The position numbers and the translations under genes are program-made. Of a DNA stretch of 64,000 nt, positions 44,870 to 57,499 are shown in pieces; the first letter of the stretch is position 1, and each line of letters starts with the position of its first letter. Source of the DNA: Megascapheus bottae (Eukaryota > Chordata > Mammalia > Rodentia > Geomyidae); the NCBI GenBank assembly GCA_024803745.1, contig JANJXV010000014.1, positions 4,565,001-4,629,000 of the forward strand, given 5' to 3'. The notes beneath the pieces are model-generated. The model saw nothing but the letters and a program-made list of their open reading frames with translations, had not been told where the DNA came from and did no database searches.

Positions 44870-44914
44870 AAACATAGTGAAACAGGAAATCATAGCTCCC
44901 ACATGTTTGCAAAG
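44870..44914 (+). other. HEPACAM2: Candidate alternative 45-nt coding microexon of HEPACAM2
   Basis: Sixty-nine bases after the GTAAGT that overlaps the stop codon is an acceptor (CCTCTGCTTGTCTCAACAG) with a branch-point-like CTTAAC just upstream. The 45 nt that follow are open in the incoming frame (ENIVKQEIIAPTCLQ) and end at AAAG|GTATGT. Entry and exit are both phase 2. If used, the normal stop is skipped and the tail is extended. Short introns (97 and 88 nt) are already present in this gene. There is no transcript evidence here; the call is inference. Confidence 0.35.
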
Positions 44915-46200
44915 GTATGTTTTCACTTCTCCGTCTCAGAATAATGCTGAGCTCAATGGAACAGGCAAACACAGAAATATCTTCTGAGACCATGCACTTG
45001 AGCAAGTAGACACATAGAAATCTAGACTCAATTGTTTATTGAATGTATTTCTCACTCTTATAATACCCCTTCCTCCCCTCCCCTCCCAAGCAATCTAAAT
45101 CTGGTTATGAAAGGCATGCCCAAGCCTATTCTCAAGTTACTTTCATGATTTTCTGGTGTTCGTGGTATCCTTAGAGTCATGATGGTCTGTGACCAAAAAT
45201 AGGACCAGAATCCAGGGATGGAGGACAGCAAACAAAAGGTCCCCAGTACAGTGGAAAGGGCCTAACACAGTACAAGTCAAAGCTGTATATTTACAAGTGA
45301 GTTGAACCACACTAAGAACTCGTCTCAGAGAGGACAAAACCTGGGTGGAGGGCAAAGCCAGCAAACCAATTGTCCAGATAACTCAAGGCTGTCACTGAGA
45401 AGTCTGTCCCTGCTTTACCATGGAGAAACTAAATCCACAGTAATCATGAAATGAACTGGTGTTGTGGAGACTGTAGTTGCCTGCGAGGCATAACCACCAC
45501 AAATCATCTTCCATTCTTTCTTTATATGTCACTTATTGATTTCGAAAAGAATATCAATAACCACACACTAGAGCTTCCCCTCTGGCAAAGAAACAGTTCT
45601 AGCAAAGTAATTCATGCACACCTCTGGGTAAATACCAGAAACGACAGCTAAGAGTAATGAATGCACTGGAAATGTTATGATGGAGGAGAAACTCAAGCCT
45701 GGAAGACTATGCAGTCATTTTAAGGCTAAATAAGTGGCAAGAACCCTTGAGGATCCCACATTAAAAAAATACTTAATTGGAGTCAGGTGAATAGGAACAG
45801 CTACTGATGAATCTAGGAATTTCTGGTTTGAAAATCAAAGAAACTTGGTTTAAAGCAACATTTCATTGACTTCACAGAATACTAACAAATTAGATATTTG
45901 TTCGACGATCATTTAAAAATTAAAACTCTAAATGGATCCTTCACTCTCTTTCTGGAATGAAGTGACAGAATATTCTTCTTACCTTCTTCCCTTCTTTCTG
46001 ATGACACATAGTAATTGTACATATTTACATAGTACAAAGTAATGTTTTGATGCATGAATACATTGTGTAACCATGTACTATAAGTTGAAGACATGTGTAT
46101 ATGTATATATGGGGGGGCTTTATGTTTGTGTGTTTCACATATATTTATAAATGCTTTTAGATTATATGTGGTTATATATGTAATCAATACACATATGAGT

Positions 46201-46442
46201 TTTTTTTTTCCTGGTCCTGGGGCTTGAACTCAGGGTCTGAGCTCTGAATCTAAGTCTCTCTGTGTTCAAGGCTAGCGTACTACAACTTGAGCAACAGCAC
46301 CACATCCAGCTTTTTCTTGATGGTTTATTGAAAATAAGTGTCTCATGGACTTTCCTGCCTGGGCTGCCTTCCAACCACGATCCTCAGATCTCAGCCTCCT
46401 AAGTAGCTAGGATTACAGGTGTGAGCCATCAGTGCCCAGCTT
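46201..46442 (-). mobile_element. B1-Geo dimeric SINE
   Basis: Full-length antisense copy with T-rich tail. Confidence 0.92.
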
Positions 46443-46894
46443 AAAATATTTTCTCTATATGCTCATACACATTTAAGTGTGTGCTTATATGTGTGCTTGT
46501 GTGTGTACCCTTTGTTCTAAATAGTTCCTTTACCCACCGGACTCAAACAAGCCAAGTGAAAAATCTGAGATTTACCTTTTAAAGCTCTGAGGAATGAAAT
46601 AAATATTAAGTTAGCATTGTGACTATAGTAGCAACAATTTTGCATGTGGAAAAAAATGATTCTCAAGAAAGGAAAAAAGATCATCTTCTGGAATTAGATG
46701 CATTTCAGACACTAGTAGAATCTTTAGAATTGCTTGAAAATATTGAAATTTATTTACAGAGTGAGCCACCGCCTTGACTTCTAAGTCATATTTTATTTTG
46801 TCTCTCAACGTGAGTCTTCCATCCCTTCTTTATTTCCTCTCTGTTTATTTTTTCTCTCCCGAGCCTATCCTTTCTTCTCTCTTCCACACTCTTT

Positions 46895-46994
46895 TCTTTT
46901 TCTTTTTTCTATGTATGTGGTACTGAAGAATCAAACCTGGGTCTTTGCACATGCTAGACAAGCACTCTACCACTAAGCCAAACTCCCGGCCCCT
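46895..46994 (-). mobile_element. IDL left monomer alone
   Basis: Antisense tRNA-like half ('gctagacaagcactctacca') without the Geo half, bordered by T-rich sequence. Confidence 0.75.
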
Positions 46995-47054
46995 TACACT
47001 TTTTTTCTTTCTTTCTTTTTTTCTTTTTAATACAAACAGCCTATTCTTTATTCT

Positions 47055-47145
47055 AATACTTTTTTATTGTTGAGATAATGTATATAGGGGTTATAGTTAC
47101 ATTCATCAGGTAGTAGGTACATTTCTTCTCACACATTGAACTACA
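47055..47145 (-). mobile_element. LINE-1 3' terminal fragment
   Basis: About 90 bases of antisense L1 3' end ('attcatcaggtagtaggtac'). Confidence 0.7.
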
Positions 47146-47173
47146 CACTTTTTTCTATAAAGCATTTAGACTT

Positions 47174-47347
47174 GGGCCAGGAGCATAGCCTACACAAAGC
47201 CCTGGGTTCAATTCCTCAGTACCACATACTCAGAAAAAGTGAGAAGTGATGCTGTGGCTCAAGTGACAGAGCACTAACCTTGAGAAAAACGTGTCCAAAG
47301 GATAGTGCCCTGGCCCTGAGTTCAAGCCCCAGGACTGGCAAGAAACA
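47174..47347 (+). mobile_element. IDL-Geo SINE with left deletion
   Basis: The tRNA-like half is shortened, as in the copy at 13811; Geo half complete. Confidence 0.85.
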
Positions 47348-47542
47348 AGAACAACAACAAACAAAAACTTTTAGACTTTTAGACTGTCTCCTTTTTCTTT
47401 AAAATCCCTTTACACATTCTCTTCATCCATCAGTCTTCCATCTTATGTAATTAGAAAGCCAGCATTTTAAAGTATTATTTTAATACAGACTTACATAGCC
47501 TATTTCAACATTAAAAACTATTAAGTAGAATCTATTCCTGCT

Positions 47543-47735
47543 GGGCCGGGAGTTTGGCCTAGTAGTAGAGTGCTTGTCTTGCATGCACAAAGACCCGGGT
47601 TCAACTCCTCGGTACCACATACATAGAAAAAAGCTGGAAGTGATGCTGAGGCTCAAGTGGTAGATCTAGCCTTGAGAAAGTCCAAGGACAGTGCTCAGGC
47701 CCTGAGCTCAAGCCCAGGACTGGCAAAAAAGAAAA
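47543..47735 (+). mobile_element. IDL-Geo SINE with target-site duplication
   Basis: Well preserved sense copy; AATCTATTCCT occurs at about 47528 and again at about 47736. Confidence 0.93.
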
Positions 47736-48767
47736 ATCTATTCCTATTCCTTCTTTCATAAACTATTTTATACTTATTTTTATTTACAATTGATCCACAA
47801 ACATTTCCAAAGTATGTATTATGTGCCTAGGAAAAATTGAACAAGACTCCATTTTTTAGGATTTCATATACTCCTATTTGCTTATTTTAAGTAGGCTAAT
47901 GATCCATCATGAAAAATAAATATTCCTCTATACAATAAATATTCCTCATAGAAAAGACCTTTTCTGATTGTTCTTAGGATCCAGTTACATTAGGAGATCA
48001 GGTTTATGAATAATGCAGTATCACAGATGGTTAGTGAATCTCTCCCATCTCCCATCTCCATTCACAAAGAGCATGGGTTAGATAGGCAAATTTAGCTATG
48101 TAACTTACTGCTTCTTCTGTTTGACAATCACACTTCTGAAGTAGGAAAATGGTTAAACAATTTTATTGTTTAATTCTGAGACTGTTTTCCTGAGAATGTG
48201 TGCCTTTTAACTAATTGGAATGGTGTTTAACAAATTGGTAAAATGATCAGTATTCATATTCTAGTACTCAGCCCAATTATTTGTTTATAGTTGTATTTAT
48301 TGAAATGTTGTGGACAGCATTAAAAATTCTTGAAACTTTGTTTTAAACCTAGTTAATTGTTAGGATCTTGAAAACAAGATATCTAAGTAAGCAAGCTTTG
48401 AGTTTCAAAAGATAATTACCTACAAAATTTAATGGTTGTTTACCCTTCCCGTTCCTAATAAATATAGTGCTCTTGAATAAGCTCAAAGCACTCACAATAT
48501 TTTCACCTATTTACCTATAGAACTGGAAAATCTGTAAAAACATCTCAAATATCTTGTATTTCTCTTCATCAGGTGAACTTTCTTGGCAAAGAAGTACATT
48601 GAAGTGAAACAATGAAGGAGTATTTTGAGAAAAATATGTGGAATCGGTGAAGAAACCAAGTCCAATACCTCTTTCAAGTCTTTTAAATGCAGAAGAGAAG
48701 CATTTATAAACTATAAACTGGTTTTCCACTTGGGTGCCTATGCACGTAGGGTGCACTAATGCACGTG

Positions 48768-48769
<2 letters not shown>

Positions 48770-48806
<37 letters not shown>
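48770..48806. repeat. (CA)n microsatellite
   Basis: About 18 CA units. Confidence 0.97.
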
Positions 48807-48808
<2 letters not shown>

Positions 48809-49336
48809 TGTATTTGTTTGCCTGGAAAGAAGGAATCAAGGCTTCCAGTTACTCTTTCTATATTATATTTCTCTAGAAAGCCATTCTACGAGGGATATGC
48901 ATTCTAATGCATTCTATTGCATACTTTCCCTTCCATCGGTGTTGAAGCTGTTCTGTCTCACTTATAAACATGGAAACCACATTTGTAAAGCTTTTGCGGG
49001 GGGGAGGGTGTTTTTATTAAACTCTCATTATTGTTAAGATAGCTGTAGTGTTTTTTTTAATTCCCAAATTGATTTCTTATTATTTGTGTCAGAAAATAAT
49101 AGGGATGGTTTTCCCAGCCATACCACTATACCTTCTCCCTCACTGTCAATGAACTTGATTGTCAAGGGTGTTTTTGAAAAGACTTGCAAAATGTTTAAGA
49201 AAAATGACTTACTAAAATTCTGTTTTTATTTTTGTTTGGAGAAAAATGTATTCAAATATATTGTTCTGTCTTTGCTTTTTTCTGATCTTGATTCTTTATC
49301 TTGTAGAGGAAAACCATGATATAAAGTCATATTGTA

Positions 49337-49735
49337 AAGGTAGACACCAGTGGCTCAAAGCTATAATCCTAGCTGCTCAGGAGATGGAAATTAGGAGCAT
49401 TGTGGTTCAATGCCAGCCAGGGAAAAAAGTTAGCAAGACCCCCTCTCAATCAATAGCATCCCACATGAGGCTTAGATCAGGAAGCTTAAGGCTGGAGTTA
49501 CCAGGTCATCCCGAGGAGGAAAAAAATTTCAAGGTCCCCATCTGAACAGAGAAAAGCTGGAGATGGTGGCATGGTCCTTTCATCCCAGCTACCACAGAAA
49601 TTATAAATGGAGAGGGGGGCAGATTTTATCTCAAAAGTAACCAAAACTAATAGGGCTTGAGTCATGACTCAAACAGTAAAGTTCCTATCCCACTAACATG
49701 AAATTTTAAGTTCAAGTGCTACTGGCATCAAAAAG
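49337..49735 (+). mobile_element. Old composite B1/ID-type SINE
   Basis: Two B1-like blocks (49340 and 49555) and an ID-like 3' part near 49660-49730, resembling the old composites at 10603 and 18954. Confidence 0.5.
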
Positions 49736-49878
49736 TAAAATTCAAATTTCAGAGTTGGATCTTGTTTGTCCCTATTTCCCAATGTGCAATCAAGTATAGG
49801 TTATAAGGAAGAGTAAGATAAAAAGTTTTATTTCCCCCATAGCTTGTTATTTTATAGAAAAATAAATATAATTTCTGC

Positions 49879-50090
49879 CAGGTGCCAGTGGTTCATGTCA
49901 ATAATCTTGGCTACTCAAGAAGCTGAAATCTGAGAATTGCAGTTTAAAGCCTGCCTGGTCAGGTAAGTCCATGAGACTCTTATTAGCAACCAAAACACCA
50001 AAAGTGGCTCAAGTGGCGAAGCTTTGGCCTTGAGCACAAAATCTCAGGTACAGTATTCAGACCCTGAGATCAAGCTCCAGGACTGGAAAA
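49879..50090 (+). mobile_element. B1-Geo dimeric SINE
   Basis: Sense copy whose tail continues into CA and TA repeats. Confidence 0.85.
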
Positions 50091-50110
50091 CACACACATA
50101 CACACACACG

Positions 50111-50155
<45 letters not shown>

Positions 50156-50172
50156 CACATATATATGTATAT
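50091..50172. repeat. Compound (CA)n(TA)n microsatellite
   Basis: Short CA run followed by about 19 TA units. Confidence 0.95.
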
Positions 50173-50909
50173 ATTATTTAAAACAATCACTTTACTTACA
50201 CAGTCCCTCATATAATGAAAAGAAAACAAACACCAAGTCTCACAGTTCTTTCCTTGTCTTCTCTTTACCACATTTATATAATTTTCTGTTGAAAAAATCA
50301 ATCAGTGCTATCACAAATATTGTCTCCAATTAGTAAAATCAAAAGCTACTTTATTGATTCCAAAAGGAATTCATTATACTCATAAACACACTCATATATT
50401 TGAGAAGGCAAAATACTTACCCTAAGACAATTAAAATCATTTGTAATTCATGGCTCACACATAGCCTACTTGAATTTTCCTAGATTAGATAAATATATTT
50501 CTTTATGTATTAGCTACAGATTTGTATTATTTATATTTATATGAGTTAGCTATGGGAAAGTTAGCCATGAAGCTTAGTTCCCTCTTTTACCTTTACTTAT
50601 AATTTTTCTGGTTCCAGAAATCATTTATTAGCTTACAATATCAATGCATTTAATGTGCATATAATATAAGCTAAAATATACAATAAAGATCCAAACATCC
50701 AAAACGCAACATCATTAAGAAAAACAGAACCAAGACACAATGAGTCATGAAGTTAATAACCAGTATGACAGATTCTCCTCCACCTGTGAACACTGGGTTC
50801 TACCACCAAGCTCACAAGCCATATTTGAGGGTGTGTTTGAGAAGGGTTGTCTGAAATGAATGCAATTTGTGCTCATTGAACCTAAAGAAAATTTTCCTTC
50901 ATATTGCAG

Positions 50910-51066
50910 GGCCAGGAGAGAACCAATCAGTGGTCACTCATCCACTCCAGTATATCCAGCTCTGCCCCCTGAGCTCCTGCTCCTGTCCCCTTCTTCCCTG
51001 GGGCTTACTCTTGCCTGATGCAAGAGTAGACATTAGGTAATGTAGGTAGACATTAATTACAATAAA
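50910..51066 (+). other. HEPACAM2: Candidate alternative 3'-terminal exon B of HEPACAM2
   Basis: The acceptor CTTCATATTGCAG is followed by unique, relatively GC-rich sequence. Joined in phase 2 to 44914 (or 44800) it stays open for 35 codons, including a proline/leucine-rich stretch, and stops at TGA 51016-51018; AATAAA follows at 51061-51066. A donor-like AG|GTAATG occurs at 51035-51036. The combination of acceptor, compatible frame, stop and polyadenylation signal is suggestive but each element is short. Confidence 0.25.
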
Positions 51067-52087
51067 CTATGGCTTTATCTCTGACTTCCTTTTCCTAAAC
51101 CCAACCTTCAAGACTTTACCCCACAGAAAATCTCCAACAGCTCTATCTTGAAAAGGTAACAATAACACATGAGCCTCAAATCACAATCCTATAAAAATTG
51201 CACTTTTATGTTTATGAACCCTTCATCTGGTTATTTTTGTTATTCTTCCACAGGTTTTTTTTTTTCATTACAAATCAAAGAAATAGAAATCTGTATCCCT
51301 ATTTTTGTCAAACTCACTTTCCAATGACTTGAATTTTCTCTCATTTTTGTCACACACACACAAAGCAAGACATAGACTCTGTTAGCACATGGTTCTGCCC
51401 AAAGCAGAAGCAATCTCTGAAGGAAGAAATGTGAAAAGATCTGGAATCCAATTAACTTTTGCCATCATTGGCTCATAACATGGGATGAGTCACTGCTTTT
51501 TCAGTAAATGGGGATGCAAATCTCATAAATTAATCAGGGTTTTCCAAGGAAAGTGATGAACCACAACCCAGATGTTCACCTAATTAACAAATTAATCTTG
51601 AAAAGCCAGCCCAAAGTTCCTTCCTTAATCTACACTTAATTGTAGCTACTGCTAGTTTTTAATTTTGTATTACTGCTCTCACCTGGAATAGAATCAGACT
51701 CGCAGTGCTTACTATTTTCAAAAAGTATATCCTGTGGATAGATAAAATTAAGTGAAAAATTAAAATATTTATGAGTAAAATGTAGTTTTCACTTTTTTAT
51801 CCACTTGTACTTTCATGTACAGTAAGACAATTTCAATGTCATGAACACATATAAGATACAGTGTCCTTCATTTCTACTGGATTATGTGCTTTCTAAAGTT
51901 TTATTCCAACAATAAAATTTTAATGATGAGGGGTTGACATCTTACTGTATTTTATTCAAGTTTCATTTATCTTCAGACAGTTTTCATTTTCTGCTTCCAT
52001 ACTGCTGTACATAAGCATTGTATTTACCTATTGTTCTTCCTTTTTCTTCTAAAATGTGTTTGACTATACATAAATATTTTATTTCAG

Positions 52088-52238
52088 GAACGATAAGAAA
52101 AGAAAGATTTCCTCTCTCATAGATGACTTAACTGTGAATCTTTTCCTTTGTCACCTCATAATCGCATTGTTAACTGTGCTTATGATGTGATTTGATTATT
52201 GCAATTATTATGTAATTACTAACTTTGAAAGTAATAAA
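52088..52238 (+). other. HEPACAM2: Candidate alternative 3'-terminal exon C of HEPACAM2
   Basis: An acceptor (TATTTTATTTCAG) precedes a segment that, entered in phase 2, is open for 33 codons and stops at TGA 52188-52190, with AATAAA at 52233-52238. The predicted end would be hydrophobic (LFLCHLIIALLTVLMM). It could equally be a non-coding 3' UTR exon or chance. Not supported by any homology I recognise. Confidence 0.2.
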
Positions 52239-53735
52239 TACTTTCCACTCATGACATTCTTTGAGCAACCTGGGTTACTCAGGGAGAAACCAAGACACTA
52301 GCAGCTCAAATGATTTTGCTGAAGACCCCAAACCAATGAATGGTAAAACTGATCTTTGATCTACTGCTCTGGCTCCAAGTCCAGAATATATGAGCTCTCT
52401 GATTATGGAATCCTGTGGAGGAGCAAGGGGCATGCTATCTTCTGTCAGCCATATCTTGGGAACTATATTATAGTTTTCAAACACTACTGGGCCTGCAACT
52501 ATTGGTTTTTACTTGTTTATTTATGTCTCAGACCTTTCTTGTTTGAATATGCTCATAGGAAAGATGACAGCTCACTGCCCTGTCATCTCAAGAGCATAAA
52601 CTGAGAGACTGCTTTCATATATAAACTTCTGAAAGAAGTTCACCTTAGGTTTATGATAGACACTCTCTGAAGTTTCAAAATGGTACTATAAATTCTCTAC
52701 AAACAATTGTCACAGGAAGTGAAACTTCAGAGGCCCCCCCCTCAAGAAAACCAGGTCTGAACAGAGATACTTTAGAACACAAACAATAAGCGTTTTCTGA
52801 ATTGCATTGAATTGAACTGCCTGCCCTTCTGTATGTTTAATAAAGGCACTATATACAGGAGGCAAATAAATTACCGTGTATCCAATAACCAAGTTCCCTA
52901 GGGTTTGACTCTCAGGGTCACTTAATAACTCTGGGAGCTGGTTTTCTTTGCAGTTCACCGAGACCCTATCAAAATGTTTTGTTCTTCAACAAGTAGAGAG
53001 CCATGAGTGTGATTGTATCTATAAAATGTTATCCTCATTGCTTATAAAGTAACTTCTACTTTGTGACTCAAAGATTTTTGAAAGAAGAAAAATATGTTTA
53101 AGTAGATCATTGGCCACTGGGAAAATTGCACAAGGAAATCTGTTGAAATTGTTGGGGAGGGGAGGAAAAAAAGAGGAAAGAGAAAGTGATCAAAGGCAAA
53201 ATTAATTGGAACATATTTTAAACATGTGGAAATTTAACAGTGAAATTTTCCTCTGTAAAACTAATGTAAGCTATTAATGATGAAAAGTTATCATTTATAA
53301 TAATATGAATGGAACTAGAAACACAATATTAAATAAAATGAGGCAGACAGAAAAAATACAGTGCTACATGTTTTTTATCATATCTGAAAACTAAAAATGT
53401 CCCTTTCAGAGAATGATAGAGTATAACATTATTCACTAAAGGCTGGGAAAAGTGGAGAGGAGGCAGAGACAGAGGGACATTGCACAACAGTTATCAAAGT
53501 ACAATTAGAGGGGAAAGCTGAGTTCTAGTATTCTATATACTACACTATAAAATAAATCCAGAAGATGATAGTTCACATTTATTATATATTTTATAAATGA
53601 TTCAAAGGTTCCCAAACACAGAGAACTAAATACCTAATTATCCTAATGTATTATGCATTATATACAGGTATTGAATTATCTCATCATGCCCTAGGAGTAT
53701 ATGAACATATATTTCTTTGAACTATTTAAGTTTAA

Positions 53736-53740
<5 letters not shown>

Positions 53741-53785
<45 letters not shown>
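53741..53785. repeat. (TG)n microsatellite
   Basis: About 22 TG units at the tail of the following antisense SINE. Confidence 0.97.
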
Positions 53786-53788
<3 letters not shown>

Positions 53789-53792
53789 CATA

Positions 53793-53967
53793 ACTTTTTG
53801 CTGGTTCTGGGGCTTGAACTCAGGGCCTGGGCACTCTCCTTGGGGCTGGCTTAAGGCTAGCGCTCTACCTGTTGAGCCACAGCACCACTTTTCCAGCTTT
53901 TTCTGTGTATGTGGTACCAAGTAATTGAACCCAGAGCTTCACACATACTAGGCCACATTCCTGCCCC
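53793..53967 (-). mobile_element. IDL-Geo SINE
   Basis: Antisense copy; right half begins 'tgctggttctggggcttgaa' and resembles the B1-Geo version, left half is a shortened ID unit. Confidence 0.82.
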
Positions 53968-54956
53968 TAAAGCAATATTTTCTAATATCATTGATGGAGG
54001 TTACAAAGAGAAAAAACTCCAAGATATCTATTTCAAGCAAACTCAAGGCAAGAATTTAATGGATGTTCCTTATGTATTTGACTAGGCCATGCTGATCTTT
54101 GAGAAAAGCAAGGCTGCAAGCTTGTTTGATTCATAGTCATTAGAAATCTACAAAAGTTGGGTCACCAAAAATCACTCCCACTTTCTAATGGGATCAATGG
54201 AAGAAATAAACTTTAAAAACATCACACACAGCACACAGCACTTTGGACTTTTTATATCTTACTTACCAGAATTTTTGCACTGTTAATCGGAAAGGTTACC
54301 ATACAATCTAGCAAGTTAAGTTGCTGAAAGAAATGTCAAGCATTATACTGAGCTTTATAATCACAGAATGAGTTACTGTTGTGACACATAACCTGTATGA
54401 TTCTTCCTTGAAAATAAAAGTCACAAAAGCAGAAGAATGAAAGGTGTAAGATTTCGGGTGAGACAGCGATAAGTTAAGGAATACTTGGCAAATGGCATGG
54501 GAAAATACACCCCTAAGTCTAGAAGAGAATTCAATAGACGTGCACTGTTACAATCTCAAGGACAACAAATGATTAACATGAAAAGTATGAGATTACAATG
54601 TATAATCAAGCTTGTTTGTGGAGTGTTAAGAACAGAAAGGATTGTTTTTGTAGAAGTTGTTTTAAAAAGAGTGGCTTTCAAAGAGAGTCGCGACAATGTC
54701 TACTTAAAGCCCCTTTCATTCTTAGATGCCAAAAGTGGTTTCATTCCTTAGTCCTTTACTGCCACCTATGGTCTCAAATTGGAAAGTGTGGGTTTAAAAC
54801 AAATCCTGGATGTTATGAAGTACCCTCATCACGAAACATTTAGAAGATACTAGGTTTGATACACAAGGATAGAGCAACACAGAAGGTAGATTAGAAACAT
54901 GACTCAATGAATGAAAAACATCAGAGTAGCCAAAGAGAGATTATACTCTGAAGGAA

Positions 54957-55040
54957 TAAAAGGAAGGAAGGAGGGAGGGAGAAAAAAGAGGGAGGGAGAA
55001 AAGGAAGGGAGGGAGAAAAGGAAGGAAGGAAGGAAAGAAT
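54957..55040. repeat. Purine-rich GGAA/GGGA repeat
   Basis: About 80 bases of A/G only, similar to the tract at 19864. Confidence 0.93.
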
Positions 55041-56087
55041 AGGGAATCAAGAAAGAGGTAACAGGACAGGTAAAGGGAACAGAGAAAAGTAGAAAAGATT
55101 CCGCATCTCCAATCCTGGCTCCTCAAGAAGGAGGGGAAGCCAAAGACAAAAAGACAAGCCAGTCAATATTATTGTTAGACTAGCCATTCTAGCCACAAGC
55201 CTCAAACCTAGTACAGGAATTTGCTTTGACAATGGCTACCCTGAGTGACAGACAAGCTAGCTTCAGAGAAATAGGACATTTTCTTACTCTTCTTATTTCA
55301 GAGAGCTATAGTAAGATGCTATCTTGACAAAGGGCCTATTGTATGAGACTGTAATATTCTGGAGGCTTGAACATAAAAAATAATCATAGCACATGGAATC
55401 CTGGGACATGCTGCTGCAGTGTCTAGACAGATACTGTTAGAGATAGCCACAGCAGGCGCAGATGGAGCTGGTCTGACATGAACACACACTGAGAAATTTA
55501 AGAAGTAGGGAAATTAGATGGGGAAGAATAAATGTTTGGTGGTCCCATACTCCTTGGCAAAGAGTGAACCATATTACCTGAGGGTCAAACACCGAGCCAA
55601 TGGCATGCAATGTATTTGGCCTCTGGGAACTACTTGCTGAGTGAGTATGTTGGTGTCAGGCAAAGCTGAGAGCTCTGAACTTAGATCCAGGAAATCACAT
55701 GATTTCCTCCAGCCTCTCCCTCTCACACAAGCAGGATGGATACTGCTGAATAGGGTGTGAGAGCACTGACATTAGCTTCCAGTAGCTGTATCCCAGCTGC
55801 TAATGAATGCTGCCAGCTAGGGCTAAGAACTCTGGGCCCAGGATAGATGGATCATGCAGCTGTCCCCAGACTCTTTCCTTCTGTAGGGTGGTCATCTTCT
55901 GAGCAGGGTATGAAATCCCTGAGTCTAACATCCAAAGTTCCTGACTTTCTCTGGATGAAACGATGGATGTATCTCCATTTTTGCCTCATTTCTTCCACTC
56001 AACATTATGTTGCTTCAGATGACAATAGTCTACTTACTATAATCAAAATAGTATTTTATTATATATCTCTATTAGTATTTCTTTTTT

Positions 56088-56312
56088 AAATTGTATTTTA
56101 TTGTTGGGGTAATGTATAGTGGGGTTACAGTTACATTCGTCAGGTAGTGTGTGCATTACTTCTCACACCTTGATACCCTTTCTCATGTTTTTTGTCCCTG
56201 TTCCCTCTCCCCACCCCTTCCCAATCATCTTGTTTTCTCCTTTCCCTTCCCTATTTCAGATAAATAAATAAAAGGATATACAATATACCAGGTAACAAAG
56301 TCAAATAAGATA
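56088..56312 (-). mobile_element. LINE-1 3' UTR fragment
   Basis: About 225 bases of antisense L1 3' end. Confidence 0.88.
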
Positions 56313-56439
56313 CACTTCCATTACTACTCTTTATTCTAATGTTGATTTAAAAATGAGGGGTTTCTTTGTTGTTTTTTTAATGGTAGCTTGTATTTTGTTT
56401 TGTCTGATTGATGATTTACAACAAAGGTCTTGGTCTTCT

Positions 56440-56522
56440 TGCTGTATATCCCAGATGACACTTGAACTCACACTCTTCTCGAGGGCTAAGATTGTAAGTG
56501 TGTACCAGCACACTCAGCTTAA
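56440..56522 (-). mobile_element. Faint B1-like remnant
   Basis: 'gggctaagattgtaagtgtg' and flanks resemble a degraded antisense B1 left half. Confidence 0.35.
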
Positions 56523-56544
56523 TGCAATGTAGTGAATTAAGCTA

Positions 56545-56696
56545 CATGGTTAACAACCACACATGGTTGGTTTTGGAGACATATATTTTCATCTTTTCTT
56601 GAATTCGTGGAGAATGTTCAATGTGGTTAACAATCACACATGGTTGGTTTTGGAGACATATACTTTCATCTTTCATAAATTCATGGAGAATGTTCA
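56545..56696. repeat. Tandem duplication, 77/76 bases
   Basis: Two adjacent copies (56545-56620 and 56621-56696) sharing GGTTAACAA, CACACATGGTTGGTTTTGG and GAGAATGTTCA, with a few substitutions and one indel. Confidence 0.93.
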
Positions 56697-57171
56697 GCTT
56701 GTATATTTCAAGTTAGACAGGTTTCTGAGGTGAAAGTACACATTTGCAATCAAAACATGAGACTTCCACATACTTAATCAATACACAGATAAATGTATGA
56801 CATTTTTAAGTTAGTACATCTCATAACTAGCCTCTTGAAGAAATTTGTCACCTTCATATTCTCCTGTGTTTTCTTTTATTTTCTCCTGTGTTTTCTTAAA
56901 ACTTCATTTGGTATGTGTCCTTAGAGGTTGAGTAGATAATGCTGAACTTTCTGTGTATAAGATTATTTTTATTTTTATTTGTGCCTACAGTATATGTTTA
57001 TGTTTTTCTCCATAACTTCACAAATGCAAAGCATTCCATTTTTCATTCTGGTCACAATAGAAACATGAAAAGTAATAATAGCTTATACTGTATTGCTTTG
57101 AAACAATTATGAATATAATTGAGAATATTATTACTCATTTGTGTATTTTTCTGTAAGTTTTTTTCATGCTG

Positions 57172-57403
57172 CCAGGTACCAGCAATTCGTGACTGTAATC
57201 CTAGCTACTCAAGAGGCTGAGATCTGAGAATTATGGTTCAAAGTTTCAAAGTCAGCCTTGTCAGAAAAGTCTCTAAGACCTTGATATCCAATTAAATACT
57301 ATAAAATTGGGACTCTGGCTCAAGTAGTACAGTGTAAGACATGAGCAAAAATAGCTCAGGGATAGTACCCAGGTCCTGAGTTCAAGCCCCAGGACCAACA
57401 CAC
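57172..57403 (+). mobile_element. B1-Geo dimeric SINE
   Basis: Sense diverged copy with 'tcaaag' duplicated in the left half. Confidence 0.85.
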
Positions 57404-57499
57404 AAAATAAATTATTCTTCATGATTTTTTATTTTTTATTTAAGCTGCTAGGTTTCTCTTATTGGTTGGTACAAACTTTTTATAAATCAAGAAAATAAA

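Noticed and set aside
54485..54843. Overlapping 88- and 81-residue ORFs
   Set aside because: No recognisable domain, no splice context and AT-rich composition; probably chance.
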